DNA from: JAJNBD01 sp964471475
GTDB taxonomy: Bacteria > Pseudomonadota > Gammaproteobacteria > CAISUE01
DNA length: 64,000 nucleotides
Assembly: GCA_964471475.1 (NCBI GenBank)
Contig: CAYYFQ010000005.1
Coordinates: forward strand, 1 to 64,000
Reading direction: 5' to 3'
Shown here in pieces: positions 7,820-15,449 of the stretch (the first letter of the stretch is position 1; every line of letters begins with the position of its first letter). The position numbers and the translations under genes were made by a program. The notes under the pieces are model-generated. The model was not told the origin of the DNA. It made no database searches and worked only from the letters and a program-made list of their open reading frames with translations.

Positions 7820-8270
7820 AACAAACTCTCCTTGACTAAGTTTATCGGATTATACAAAAAACAATGCTTTGAAAATTAAGTGAAATTTTTAAGAGGGCTT
7901 ATCTGTAAAGAGTGAATTTTTTATGCCACTACTATTTTTATTTGTTTTTCTTTGAAAGGTAGCAATATACTCTCGAATCAAAAAGTATGCAATACTATAA
8001 ATCGCCATGGTTCAGCCTGCGTTTATCATCGCAAGCAGATAGGATGCTTTGAGTTTTAAAGTGTGACAGGGGGGAAGAACAATAAGTCTGGTCCCAGTGA
8101 TAAGCTTTTTGCATTTATGAGATTTTTACTCAGTATAGATCATTTAAACCAGATTCTGCGGGGGCCGTTGTAATTTCGCAAAAACACTTTTCAAAAAAAA
8201 TATTTATGGTATCATATGCAGCTCTTGATTTTAAAAATTGAATTTAATGATTGAGAGGTTGGGTTTAGAG
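7820..8270. other. Gene-free region upstream of lysozyme and tRNA genes
   Basis: No convincing coding frame, repeat or RNA gene is seen here. It must hold the promoter of the divergent lysozyme-synthetase cluster and, at its right end, that of the tRNA genes. The part next to 7820 carries the lysozyme ribosome binding site. Confidence 0.4.
8188..8215 (+). promoter_or_regulatory. Possible sigma70 promoter of the tRNA region
   Basis: TTTTCA at 8188-8193 and TATCAT at 8210-8215 are 16 bp apart, about 190 bp ahead of tRNA-Lys and about 55 bp ahead of the first structured repeat. The -35 box is a poor match. The call rests on spacing and position only. Confidence 0.3.
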
Positions 8271-8380
8271 GGGCGTTAGCCCAGTTAGGTGAGCTGAGTG
8301 AGGTTTCGCGAAGCTATGCTTCGTGCCAGCGAATGCCAGCACGTGGAAATACTGGCAGCTTTAAGCACCTGGGATGGAGT
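8271..8380 (+). repeat. Structured tRNA-like repeat, copy 1
   Basis: The element begins with a D-arm-like segment (GCGTTAGCCCAGTTAGGT then GAGCTG) and continues with a hairpin CGCGAAGC-TAT-GCTTCGTG (8307-8325) and a second stem GCCAG...CTGGC (8335-8356). It is followed by tRNA-Lys. The second copy at 8485-8590 keeps the same parts, with paired changes in the stems. No full acceptor or T arm can be folded, so this is not a functional tRNA. Confidence 0.6.
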
Positions 8381-8402
8381 AAGTAAAGTTTTTGCAGTTG
8401 AG

Positions 8403-8478
8403 GGGACGTTAGCTCAGTCGGTAGAGCAGCTGGCTTTTAACCAGTTGGTCGAAAGTTCGAATCTTTCACGTCCCACCA
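8403..8478 (+). tRNA. tRNA-Lys (anticodon TTT)
   Basis: All 76 bases fit the cloverleaf: acceptor GGGACGT/ACGTCCC, D arm GCTC/GAGC, anticodon arm GCTGG-CTTTTAA-CCAGT with anticodon TTT, T arm GAAAG-TTCGAAT-CTTTC, discriminator A and encoded CCA. It reads codons AAA and AAG. It lies between the two structured repeats, 139 bp ahead of tRNA-Phe. Confidence 0.97.
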
Positions 8479-8484
8479 TTTTTT

Positions 8485-8590
8485 GATGGATAGCTCAGTT
8501 GGGTGAGCTGGGGTTTCGCGAAGCATCGCTTCGCGCCAGCGAACGCCTGGCCATGGAAGGGCAGGCAGGTTGAAGCTCCAGGGATGGTTG
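8485..8590 (+). repeat. Structured tRNA-like repeat, copy 2
   Basis: The copy opens with GGATAGCTCAGTTGGGTGAG, which resembles the 5' half of a tRNA. It then has a perfect hairpin CGCGAAGC-ATC-GCTTCGCG (8517-8535) and a second stem GCCTG...CAGGC (8545-8566). Relative to copy 1 the second stem has changed A-T to T-A on both sides, and the first stem changed G-T to G-C. These compensatory changes indicate that the fold is maintained. It ends about 30 bp before tRNA-Phe. Confidence 0.6.
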
Positions 8591-8617
8591 CTTGTGCAGA
8601 AGGGTCTACGAAGTAAT

Positions 8618-8705
<88 letters not shown>

Positions 8706-8750
8706 CTTTCAGCGGTTTTTGGGTCTTTCCCACTTTAGGGGGGCACTCAC

Positions 8751-8840
8751 TCACGAACATAAAACTTTAACACGCAAGCGATAGTTTTCAAAATTCCGAA
8801 ATCCATACGCACGCCTTTGAATCAATTTCGAATAATTTTC
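8751..8840 (-). pseudogene. ISL3-family transposase, C-terminal remnant
   Basis: Thirty codons read on the minus strand give a peptide containing KLIQRRAYGFRNFENYRLRV before the stop. This is the typical C-terminus of ISL3 (IS204/IS1001/IS1165) transposases. The rest of the gene is missing; upstream lies the possible integrase arm-site repeat. A second, diverged tail of the same family is at 16197-16358. Confidence 0.7.
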
Positions 8841-8841
8841 T

Positions 8842-8862
8842 TAGTAGTCCTATAGTAGGACA
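8842..8862. promoter_or_regulatory. Possible integrase arm-type sites, left end
   Basis: The sequence TAGTAGTCC-TA-TAGTAGGACA contains one TAGTAGGACA (8853-8862) and a partly inverted partner (GTCCTA...TAGGAC). The same 10-mer occurs near the integrase at 13890-13899 and 13986-13995. Tyrosine integrases of this kind have an N-terminal arm-binding domain, and such sites normally lie in the island flanks. Confidence 0.4.
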
Positions 8863-8915
8863 CTTATTTATTTTCACCATCACTTTATAACCGCAGTTAA
8901 TTCTATTTTTCACTT

Positions 8916-8937
8916 CTCTGTACTGGACAAAAAATCA
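8916..8937 (+). repeat. Partial copy of the 138-bp miniature element end
   Basis: CTCTGTACTGGACAAAAAAT differs at one base from the 18-bp terminal inverted repeat of the complete miniature element at 44931-45068 (CTCTGCACTGGACAAAAA). No matching right end is seen nearby, so this is a solo end or remnant. Confidence 0.5.
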
Positions 8938-9082
8938 TAAAACCGCTCCTGGAAGCTTGATTATCAAGCACTTGAGTGCCCGTAAAAATTTTTTAGCGCT
9001 ATCGTATAAATGGCCCTGTTGAAAAATTAAACTAATCGATCGGTATTTTTGTTAAAATAAGCACACGAATTTTATTTGTGGA

Positions 9083-10075
9083 ATGTGCCGTATGTTAGGA
9101 CAAAAAAGCTTCTTCAGCCCTATTGATAATCTTGTTTCTAAAAATCATCCTTATCGTAAATTCATCAAGCTGCTTTCCTTTAAAGAGCTTGTGAGCCCAT
9201 TGTCTGATTTAGAAAATACGGAAGTCGGTCGCCATGGTTATGGCATTGAAAGTGGTTTTAAAATGCTCTTGTTACAATACATGGAAAATATTTCAGATCG
9301 TGAGCTGGAGCGTTATTTAGAAGAAAATATTGCGGCTAAATGGTTTTGTGGTTTTGATTTAGAATCAGAAACTCCTGATTTTAGTTATTTCAGCAAGCTT
9401 CGTCGAAAGATTGGCACCGAAAGATTAGCGGATTTATTTAACCGCGTGAGAGCATCCTTGAAACGTCAAGGATTGGTTCGGGAAATTTTTACATTTGTCG
9501 ATGCCAGCAAGCTCATTAGCAAATTATCCTTGTGGGAAGATCGTGATCGTGCGATTCAATCTGGGGAAGATAAATTAACGAATGAAACAGTGGAAAAAGT
9601 ATGCGTAGACCATCAAGCACGCATTGGCTGCAAAGGAAAAAATAAGTATTGGTATGATTATAAACGTCACGTATCCGTGGATATGCAAAGTGGCTTGATT
9701 AACAAGGTAGCGGTGACGCCTGCGAAAGTGACGGATGCTCAAGGATTAAAAAATATTTGTCCTAATCAAAGAGCGGTGTTTGGAGATAAAGGTTATTGTA
9801 TTAAGCCTGCTCAAATCACGCTCGCTAAAAAAGGATGCCATAATGCAACGATCAAAATGAATCATATGCAGGGCAAAGATTTCAGAAAAGACCGTTGGCT
9901 ATCAGGATGTCGAGCGCCCTATGAGCGGGTGTTTTCAAAAGCATCTCACAAAGCACGCTATCGAGGGATTGTGAAGAATCAATTTATGGGATTTATGCAA
10001 GCCCTCTGTCACAATCTCAAACGATTGGTGGCACTTGAAATTGAAACGCTGGAATTAGTGCTTTTGATAGGATAG
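9083..10075 (+). CDS. IS5-type DDE transposase
   Basis: The 330-residue protein has an N-terminal DUF772-like domain (LLLQYMENISDRELERYLEE) and a DDE catalytic core with D140 (FVDASK), D235 (VFGDKGY) and E281 (PYERVFS). It mobilises the surrounding IS by cut-and-paste. It fills most of the element between the two inverted repeats and looks full length with no frameshift, so it may be active. A hairpin follows the stop. The start ATG near the left end is supported by alignment of the N-terminal domain; Met4 is an alternative. Confidence 0.92.
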   Translation: MCRMLGQKSFFSPIDNLVSKNHPYRKFIKLLSFKELVSPLSDLENTEVGRHGYGIESGFKMLLLQYMENISDRELERYLEENIAAKWFCGFDLESETPDFSYFSKLRRKIGTERLADLFNRVRASLKRQGLVREIFTFVDASKLISKLSLWEDRDRAIQSGEDKLTNETVEKVCVDHQARIGCKGKNKYWYDYKRHVSVDMQSGLINKVAVTPAKVTDAQGLKNICPNQRAVFGDKGYCIKPAQITLAKKGCHNATIKMNHMQGKDFRKDRWLSGCRAPYERVFSKASHKARYRGIVKNQFMGFMQALCHNLKRLVALEIETLELVLLIG

Positions 10076-10088
10076 CTGCGCCTGATAT

Positions 10089-10120
10089 CGCTAAAATCCT
10101 AATCCAATAGGGTTTTAGCG
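10089..10120 (+). terminator. Hairpin at the 3' end of the IS transposase gene
   Basis: CGCTAAAATCCT and AGGGTTTTAGCG pair with one G-T wobble around an 8-base loop, 13 bp after the transposase stop. There is no immediate T-run, so termination efficiency is uncertain. Confidence 0.45.
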
Positions 10121-10230
10121 GTAGTAAAACAAAAATATTTTCCCTTTTATCTCAAAAATTCTTCTTATTTGAAGCCAGTATTCTATTTTTTAGTTAAGCG
10201 TGTTACAAAACTAATTTTTCAACAGGGCCA

Positions 10231-10874
10231 TTAGGTACCAATCAAATAACAAGGTAAATAATTTTACCGAAAATCACCAGCTTGTCGTGAGAGTTAAAAG
10301 TACCAGCATCTATTTTTCTCCAGAGACAAAAAATTTTGCTGATGTTTATCAACAGCTCATTGCAAGCAATGAAAGAAATGCGCTCATTCTAGAAGATATT
10401 ATTGAAGCTTTTAACAATGGAAGAAATCTCTTGCTATTGACTGAACGCATACAACATTTAGATTGGTTTCATCAGCAACTGATAACACGCGGCTACAAAA
10501 ATGTTTTTGTATTGAAAGGTGGATTGGGTAAAAAAGCAAGAACTGACATTATGCAAAACTTGACTAAAAACTCTGAAAGACGAATTTTACTAGCGATCGG
10601 AAAATACATTGGCGAAGGTTTTGATGATCCAAAATTAGATACTCTTGTTTTAGCACTGCCCATATCTTGGCATGGAACCGTACAACAATATGTTGGCCGC
10701 TTACACCGAGAGCATCAAGATAAAAATTCAGTGCTGGTTTATGACTATATGGACGAACAGTCCCCCATGCTAATGAGAATGTATCAAAAGCGGGCAAAAA
10801 AATATCAAACGATGGGGTATCAAATTATTGTGAATGAGAGAACTGCCACATTGGATCAAATAGCCATCAAATAA
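10231..10874 (+). pseudogene. TOTE-type primase-helicase, C-terminal helicase remnant
   Basis: The open frame continues from the right edge of the IS, with GTG at 10287 as the first possible start. The product carries superfamily II helicase motifs of the second RecA domain: LLTERIQHL, the GEGFDDPKLDTLVLALPISW motif V region and QYVGRLHR motif VI, followed by YDYMDEQSPMLMRMYQKR. This matches the helicase of TOTE conflict systems, which are large primase-helicase proteins proposed to act in mobile-element conflict. The N-terminal primase and first helicase domain are absent, including on the far side of the IS. It is therefore a broken gene, although the remaining frame is intact. Confidence 0.75.
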
Positions 10875-10920
10875 AAAAAAAGATAAATTTTAATTATTTT
10901 CAAATAATTATGTTTTATCC

Positions 10921-11012
10921 GGGGGCATTTCCCATCTGCGATCAAATAGGCGTCGAATAAAAATGTCGCGCAAGTGTCGCGAAGTGTCGCGAAGTGTCGC
11001 GAAGTGTCGCGA
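10921..11012. repeat. Repeat with 10-bp tandem GAAGTGTCGC units
   Basis: Four 10-bp units (CAAGTGTCGC once, GAAGTGTCGC three times) lie at 10971-11010, preceded by GGGGGCATTTCCC and ATCAAATAGGCGTC. A diverged copy of the whole block lies at 16887-16960. Read on the minus strand the block could encode Arg-Asp-Thr-Ser-type repeats, so both may be remnants of a former gene end downstream of an AlbA_2-type gene. Confidence 0.6.
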
Positions 11013-11021
11013 AAGGCCAAA

Positions 11022-12437
11022 TCATTTTTTTAGGTACATCCAAACAGAATCTTTCCCCCTTACTTCTAAATCAACAAAACCAAGCTGTTTCAACTTTGCT
11101 AAATCCCGTTGAACCGTTCTTCTAATGGGAGCAGATTCTAGCTTAGAAATAATTTCCTGTATTTTCATCGACTCTGAGAAGCGTAGAATTTCGAGTATGG
11201 CAAGCTGCCTATCAGATAAAAGATTTTGCTTGCTGTCTTCCTGAGCCTCATTTTTCAAGTTAAACACATTGCCAATGCTAGTTAAAAATTTGAATATGAC
11301 TTTGAATTGTAAATGATCAGAAAAAAATTCTGGGGCTGGAACATGTGCATTCGTACATTCATCGATAATTTTTTGTATTCCGCGGCCATATTTCTCAATT
11401 AAACAACCTTTATAAAAAACATCAGCAATGACTGGATTTCGTTGTTTTGAAAATCCAGCTTTGATTTGCTCAATAGTCATACCATTTAATAATCCGCCAT
11501 CATTTGAAATTTCCATTCGGTCATCATAAATTGCCAACATAATAGAGCCACCATTAGAGCTATAGTCTCTATGACATAATGCATTAATCATGGCTTCTCG
11601 TATCGCTGCAAAAGGTATCGGTGGAGTTTCAACTCTTTCTAATTTCCCTTCTTCTATTTTTGCAGAAATGGGCACGTTACGTTTCACAAAAAACAAAGCT
11701 TCATCTAGTAAAAAAAACGCATTTCCATACAAAATGTTTTGATCTAAAAATTCAGATCTATTGATGCCTTTAAATCTTGCCAATTTTAGCTGACATTGAG
11801 AGTACTCAGGCATAAATTTTGTGCCAAAAAGAACCACCCCCGCATTAATCAAATTTCCATCATGCATTAAGTTTAGTCTCTCTAACATTTTTTGATGGCT
11901 CTCTCGAAGCGCACTTTCTGGCAGTCGTTTTTTTTCTACTCCCGCGCGTATCACACCCAAAAGCAAATCTTCATCTATGACGCTAAATCTTTTTTCTGCT
12001 ACGAATTTCTCCCACGAAAAGTTAATCTGATTGCGAGTAGAAATCAACTCTTCATAAAATGGTTGCAACATCACAACCGTCGTTGACTGTCTTCTTTGAT
12101 AAGGTCTTCCATCATATAAATAAGGTGCTCGGATACCACCTTTTACTGCTATTAAAATAATTTTTCTTCCATTGATCTCCGGATAACTGATATCAAATTT
12201 TGCCGGGGGATAAATTTTTCCTTCGCAAACTGCAATAGATTTTTTTGTGGAGTCCTCTATCGTTTGGCCAACGATTTTTCCTTTGTCACTAACTCCAATA
12301 GCAACCATACCGCCGTGACCATTCAAAAATGCGCATAGCGTTCTAAACGCGCCCTCCAGCTCTCCTGTAGATTTTTTAAACTCAAGAGTTTCTGACTCCC
12401 CTTGATTAATAAGTGCTTCAATGTCTTTTGTATTCAT
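11022..12437 (-). CDS. AlbA_2/Schlafen-like ATP-binding regulator
   Basis: The 471-residue protein starts with an AlbA_2 (divergent AAA_4) domain at ~1-120: ESETLEFKKS, FLNGHGGMVAIGV. It continues with a GHKL-type ATPase-like region around 270-370 (IREAMINALCHRDYS, YGRGIQKI) and ends in a winged-helix DNA-binding region (~420-471). Such proteins are annotated as putative transcriptional regulators and are common in islands and defence loci. It lies inside the tRNA-Phe island, with a 37-bp palindrome 36 bp upstream of its ATG that could be its operator. Whether it regulates the island or is an accessory defence gene is not known. Confidence 0.85.
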   Translation of the reverse strand: MNTKDIEALINQGESETLEFKKSTGELEGAFRTLCAFLNGHGGMVAIGVSDKGKIVGQTIEDSTKKSIAVCEGKIYPPAKFDISYPEINGRKIILIAVKGGIRAPYLYDGRPYQRRQSTTVVMLQPFYEELISTRNQINFSWEKFVAEKRFSVIDEDLLLGVIRAGVEKKRLPESALRESHQKMLERLNLMHDGNLINAGVVLFGTKFMPEYSQCQLKLARFKGINRSEFLDQNILYGNAFFLLDEALFFVKRNVPISAKIEEGKLERVETPPIPFAAIREAMINALCHRDYSSNGGSIMLAIYDDRMEISNDGGLLNGMTIEQIKAGFSKQRNPVIADVFYKGCLIEKYGRGIQKIIDECTNAHVPAPEFFSDHLQFKVIFKFLTSIGNVFNLKNEAQEDSKQNLLSDRQLAILEILRFSESMKIQEIISKLESAPIRRTVQRDLAKLKQLGFVDLEVRGKDSVWMYLKK

Positions 12438-12472
12438 ATTGATTATCTTGTTTAATTGTAAGATTTTCCATC

Positions 12473-12509
12473 AGAAGCAGTATGTCGGAATTTCCGACAT
12501 ACTGCTTCT
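12473..12509. promoter_or_regulatory. Perfect 18-bp inverted repeat upstream of the AlbA_2 gene
   Basis: AGAAGCAGTATGTCGGAA and its exact complement are separated by a single T. It lies 36 bp upstream of the AlbA_2 gene start, inside the promoter region. It may be an autoregulatory operator or the end of a decayed element; without a T-run it is not a typical terminator. Confidence 0.6.
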
Positions 12510-12554
12510 TCAAGCAATTCGCCTTCAGTAAAAATGTTATGTATATGTTCCGTC

Positions 12555-12620
12555 ATTTACTTCCCCGCTTTACAGGTATTTTTTGGGGAAGTAAATATTC
12601 TTTAGTACATTTACTTCCCC
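12555..12620. repeat. Three ATTTACTTCCCC sites in alternating orientation
   Basis: ATTTACTTCCCC occurs at 12555-12566 and 12609-12620, and its complement GGGGAAGTAAAT at 12585-12596. The set lies between the divergent-looking 5' side of the AlbA_2 gene and the 3' end of the integrase gene. The regular arrangement suggests a binding site array or excisionase/integrase sites. Confidence 0.5.
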
Positions 12621-12639
12621 GAATTTTTTACAAGTATTA

Positions 12640-13854
12640 TTATGGCTTATGGCTCACTTGTTCCAAAATATAATCTTCAATTCTTTGCATCGCCTCGCGA
12701 AGCTTTTCGATATCATGCTGGATATAGGCGCTCGTAACATCAGCAGTTTTATGGTTCAGCAAGCGCTTTACAGTGTAGTAACTCATATAATCACCCAAAC
12801 GGTTAACAATACTAGCGAAAGTACGGCGCAAATCATGAGAGCTAAAAGATATCTTTGCCAATGCGGCCACATGCAAAATACGCTTGCGCGGTTCAGTAAT
12901 TCTTCCCGTTTTTCCGCTTCCAGGAAACACCCATGGGCTATCACTCATGTTTTCGCGTCGTTCGAACAAATCAAACAAAAAATTTCCTAAAGGTAATGTA
13001 TGGTCATTATGATTTTTAGGATCAAAAATTGTCAATGTTTTTTCCTTAAAATCAATATTTTTCCACTGCAAAGTGAGGGCTTCTTCGCGTCTTAAGCCGG
13101 TAAAAATTAGCACTAACAAATAATCTCGGATGGTTTCATAATCTTTGGTACGCTGATCCTTGGGGTCAAACTTTAGGATGTGGACTGCGTTCCACCAAGA
13201 TTTTAGTTTACTCGATGGAATATGCGTGCTGCGCCGCTCAATACGATTCCAAATTTTCTTTGCTGATAGTCGACGTACAGGATTATCACCAATAATACTT
13301 TGTCCTTTGGTGTCACGATATTCTGCTGCAAAATTAAACAATGCCCGAAGAAAGCGCATGGTCATATTAGCTTGTGCTGCACTATTGTTCGTTAATGCTT
13401 GATGCTTTTGCTCTATCATGTCGCGAGTGATATCTGTCAGTGGTTTATTTACCCATTCAGCAAGATATTTGTCCATACATTTTTTGTAATCCCGCTTAGT
13501 ATTTGGCTTCAAGTGTTGACGTGCGGCCATATAATCTTCATAAGCGTCAGCAAGTGTTTTTTGTTTAAGCTTATGCTCTTTTTCCACCACATTAGGATTA
13601 ATATTTTGTGACATCGCTGCCAATTTTGCTTTTGCTAGCTTTCGCGCTTGCTCAACCGTAAGTGCGCCATGCTTGCCAAGCGTCACGCGCACTGTTTTTC
13701 GTCCTATTTTAGTCTCTGCGATATAAGCTTTGCTGGCAAATCCAACGCGCAGGCCAAACCCTTTCAGGTGAGTGTCATAATAAAAAGCTTGCTGCCCAGT
13801 TTTTTTAGCAAAGGGCAAAGAATCCACATAATTTTTAATTAGCTTATGGCGCAC
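12640..13854 (-). CDS. Tyrosine-type site-specific integrase
   Basis: The 404-residue protein has an N-terminal DUF4102-type arm-binding domain (residues ~8-90, GFGLRVGFASKAYI), a core-binding SAM-like domain (~100-190) and a catalytic domain with R255 (FTGLRREEAL), H340-x-x-R343 (SSHDLRRTFAS), H368 (LLNHKT) and Y377. The complete R-H-R-H-Y set indicates an active recombinase. It reads inward from the right att repeat, 162 bp away, as expected for the integrase that inserted the island in tRNA-Phe. TAGTAGGACA repeats between the gene start and attR may be its arm sites. Confidence 0.95.
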   Translation of the reverse strand: MRHKLIKNYVDSLPFAKKTGQQAFYYDTHLKGFGLRVGFASKAYIAETKIGRKTVRVTLGKHGALTVEQARKLAKAKLAAMSQNINPNVVEKEHKLKQKTLADAYEDYMAARQHLKPNTKRDYKKCMDKYLAEWVNKPLTDITRDMIEQKHQALTNNSAAQANMTMRFLRALFNFAAEYRDTKGQSIIGDNPVRRLSAKKIWNRIERRSTHIPSSKLKSWWNAVHILKFDPKDQRTKDYETIRDYLLVLIFTGLRREEALTLQWKNIDFKEKTLTIFDPKNHNDHTLPLGNFLFDLFERRENMSDSPWVFPGSGKTGRITEPRKRILHVAALAKISFSSHDLRRTFASIVNRLGDYMSYYTVKRLLNHKTADVTSAYIQHDIEKLREAMQRIEDYILEQVSHKP

Positions 13855-13878
13855 AGGAACGTTTCTCGTAAAATTTTC

Positions 13879-13995
13879 TAGTAGGACTATAGTAGGACAA
13901 ATATCTAAAACCAGCTAATAGATACAAGGACTATTTAAAAGAGATTATACATGATAACAAAGGGTTTTAAAAAATATTAAAAATTAGTAGGACAA
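13879..13995. promoter_or_regulatory. Possible integrase arm-type sites, right end
   Basis: TAGTAGGAC at 13879-13887, TAGTAGGACA at 13890-13899 and TAGTAGGACA at 13986-13995 lie between the integrase start and the right att repeat. The same motif occurs at 8853-8862 near the left end. Confidence 0.45.
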
Positions 13996-14016
13996 ATTAA
14001 AAGCGTATTTTTATAA

Positions 14017-14074
14017 CTGAAAATCCTTGTGTCGGTGGTTCGATTCCGCCTCTGGCCACCAATCATATCAAGGG
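14017..14074 (+). repeat. attR (58-bp direct repeat, displaced tRNA-Phe 3' half)
   Basis: This copy carries anticodon loop to CCA of tRNA-Phe plus 12 bases beyond, but no 5' half, so it is not a tRNA gene. It differs from the left copy at three positions (T loop, T stem, and one base after CCA). Confidence 0.85.
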
Positions 14075-14277
14075 TTTCCTGCAATTCCAATTAAACTACT
14101 TTTACCACTCGCATTAGGCCCATAAATCGAGGCCGAATTTAATAAGCAAGGTATTGCGGCTATTTCAGTTTCGGCGCAATGCGTTTTAATAAAACGTTGA
14201 TCGCTGTTTGCAACCATGCTTAATACTTGTTTAGCATGAATCGATCTGAAGTTGGATACAGCAAATTCTATTAGCAT
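14068..14277 (-). pseudogene. AAA-family ATPase, N-terminal fragment cut at attR
   Basis: The 69-residue frame starts like COG1106/AAA_15-type ATPases (MLIEFAVSNFRSI...) and includes a Walker A motif SIYGPNASGKSSLI. It then stops after six more residues, within the att repeat. Full members are around 400 residues and often belong to abortive-infection or OLD-like systems. The break coincides with the island border, so recombination at the att site probably removed the rest. No strong ribosome binding site is seen. Confidence 0.75.
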
Positions 14278-14543
14278 AAAATTTAAATTACAAGTTATTT
14301 ATAATAAAGTTGGATATTACTACATTCTGCTATAATCTGTTTTTCGTTGTGAATACACGACTTTTTCTATATAATCGATCTGCCTACTTCTGCTAAATAC
14401 CCCCTTCATCTGCAGTTAATTGGGGCATTTTCAGGGGTATAAAATGATCATAATAAATAGGTACCCTCATGCCACCTACTAATACTGAAATCCGTAACAC
14501 CAATAAAAGCTTTAAATAATTTTTAATTTTGGTATTTAACTTT

Positions 14544-15362
14544 ATGAAATATGCAATTGTTACAGGTGGCGGCACGGGCCTTGGGCGTGCATTAGCTCTG
14601 CTTTTATCTATGGAATCTGACATCGAAGTTTTAATTATTGGCAGAAGACTTGAAAAATTAGAAGAAGTGAAATCTATTAATCCTGATAAAATTCATGTTG
14701 TACAAGCTGATATTAGTAAGAAAGAGGGTAGAGAAACTGTTTTTAGCGCAATTCCTAGGGATGCGCATGTTGCTTACCTTGTCCATAATGCCTGCAAATT
14801 AGAAACAAAAAAACTAATCGATGTCACAGAGGAAAATTGGGACGAAGAAATAAGCACTAATTTGAAAGCCCCTTTTTTTCTTACCCAAAAATTAATTCCC
14901 TGTTTGCGTGATGGTGGTCGTATATTACATATATCTTCTGGGTTTGCGCATAGAGCAGGACTAGGAGTTGGTATGTACTGCATTGCAAAAGCAGCTTTAC
15001 ATATGTTGTACTTAGCGTTAAAGCAAGAATTGGTGTCCTCTAATATTCATGTTGGAAGTTTAAGTCCTGGCTTAATTGATACTAATATGCAAGAAACATT
15101 AAGGAATTCTTCTTCTGAAACATTCCCTTTACATGATCAATTTGTTCAATTTCAAATGGAAGGCAGATTGCAATCACCAATAAAAGTAGCTACTTTTGTA
15201 CGAGAGGTCTTACTTAACACACTTGATGAAGATTTTTCCGTAGAAGAATGGCAAATTAGCAACCCTAAACCAAGTGTTACTGGTTGGGAAGAAAAAGTGT
15301 TGCCAGATGAGGAGGCATTGAAAGATGAATTAAGAAAACAAAAAGCGACATATCATTGTTGA
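14544..15362 (+). CDS. Short-chain dehydrogenase/reductase
   Basis: The protein has the SDR nucleotide-binding motif TGGGTGLG near the start, the HNAC variant of NNAG, an ISS stretch with the catalytic Ser and a YCIAK active-site motif (Y-x-x-x-K). An upstream TTG at 14529 is in frame, but the ATG at 14544 places the beta1 strand (KYAIVTGG) at the usual distance and is preferred. The substrate cannot be told; the length and sequence style resemble sepiapterin-reductase-like SDRs. It stands alone just outside the island, next to a convergent glutathione S-transferase gene. Confidence 0.85.
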   Translation: MKYAIVTGGGTGLGRALALLLSMESDIEVLIIGRRLEKLEEVKSINPDKIHVVQADISKKEGRETVFSAIPRDAHVAYLVHNACKLETKKLIDVTEENWDEEISTNLKAPFFLTQKLIPCLRDGGRILHISSGFAHRAGLGVGMYCIAKAALHMLYLALKQELVSSNIHVGSLSPGLIDTNMQETLRNSSSETFPLHDQFVQFQMEGRLQSPIKVATFVREVLLNTLDEDFSVEEWQISNPKPSVTGWEEKVLPDEEALKDELRKQKATYHC

Positions 15363-15449
15363 TTATCATAATAAAAAAGATATTTATTGAAGGAAAACAT
15401 TTTGTTTAAATGCTCTCATTGAGCTGATAATCCTAATTTAAAAAAGCTT

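Larger units (their letters stand above)
9011..10230 (+). mobile_element. IS5-family-like insertion sequence, 1.22 kb
   Basis: A perfect 19-bp inverted repeat TGGCCCTGTTGAAAAATTA closes both ends (9011-9029 and 10212-10230) around one transposase gene. I see no target duplication: the flanks are ATAAA on the left and TTAGG on the right. The element directly truncates the helicase remnant on its right, so a deletion adjacent to the IS is likely. Confidence 0.88.

Noticed and set aside
8298..8486. Frames running through the tRNA region
   Set aside because: They read across tRNA-Lys, tRNA-Phe and the structured repeats and have no protein-like features.
9005..9015. Target duplication of the IS5-type element
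   Set aside because: No 3- or 4-bp direct repeat fits both flanks in any placement of the inverted repeat ends.
10971..11010. CRISPR-like array
   Set aside because: The units are 10 bp in direct tandem without spacers, and no cas gene is nearby.
12482..12673. Small plus-strand frame starting in the 37-bp palindrome
   Set aside because: It runs through the palindrome and the 12-mer repeats, lacks a ribosome binding site and resembles no protein.
13399..13611. Hydrophobic frame antisense to the integrase
   Set aside because: It lies entirely within the intact integrase gene on the other strand and has no ribosome binding site.
14017..14062. Second tRNA-Phe gene near 14.0 kb
   Set aside because: Only the 3' half (anticodon loop to CCA) is present; there is no 5' acceptor or D arm. 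It is the displaced att copy.
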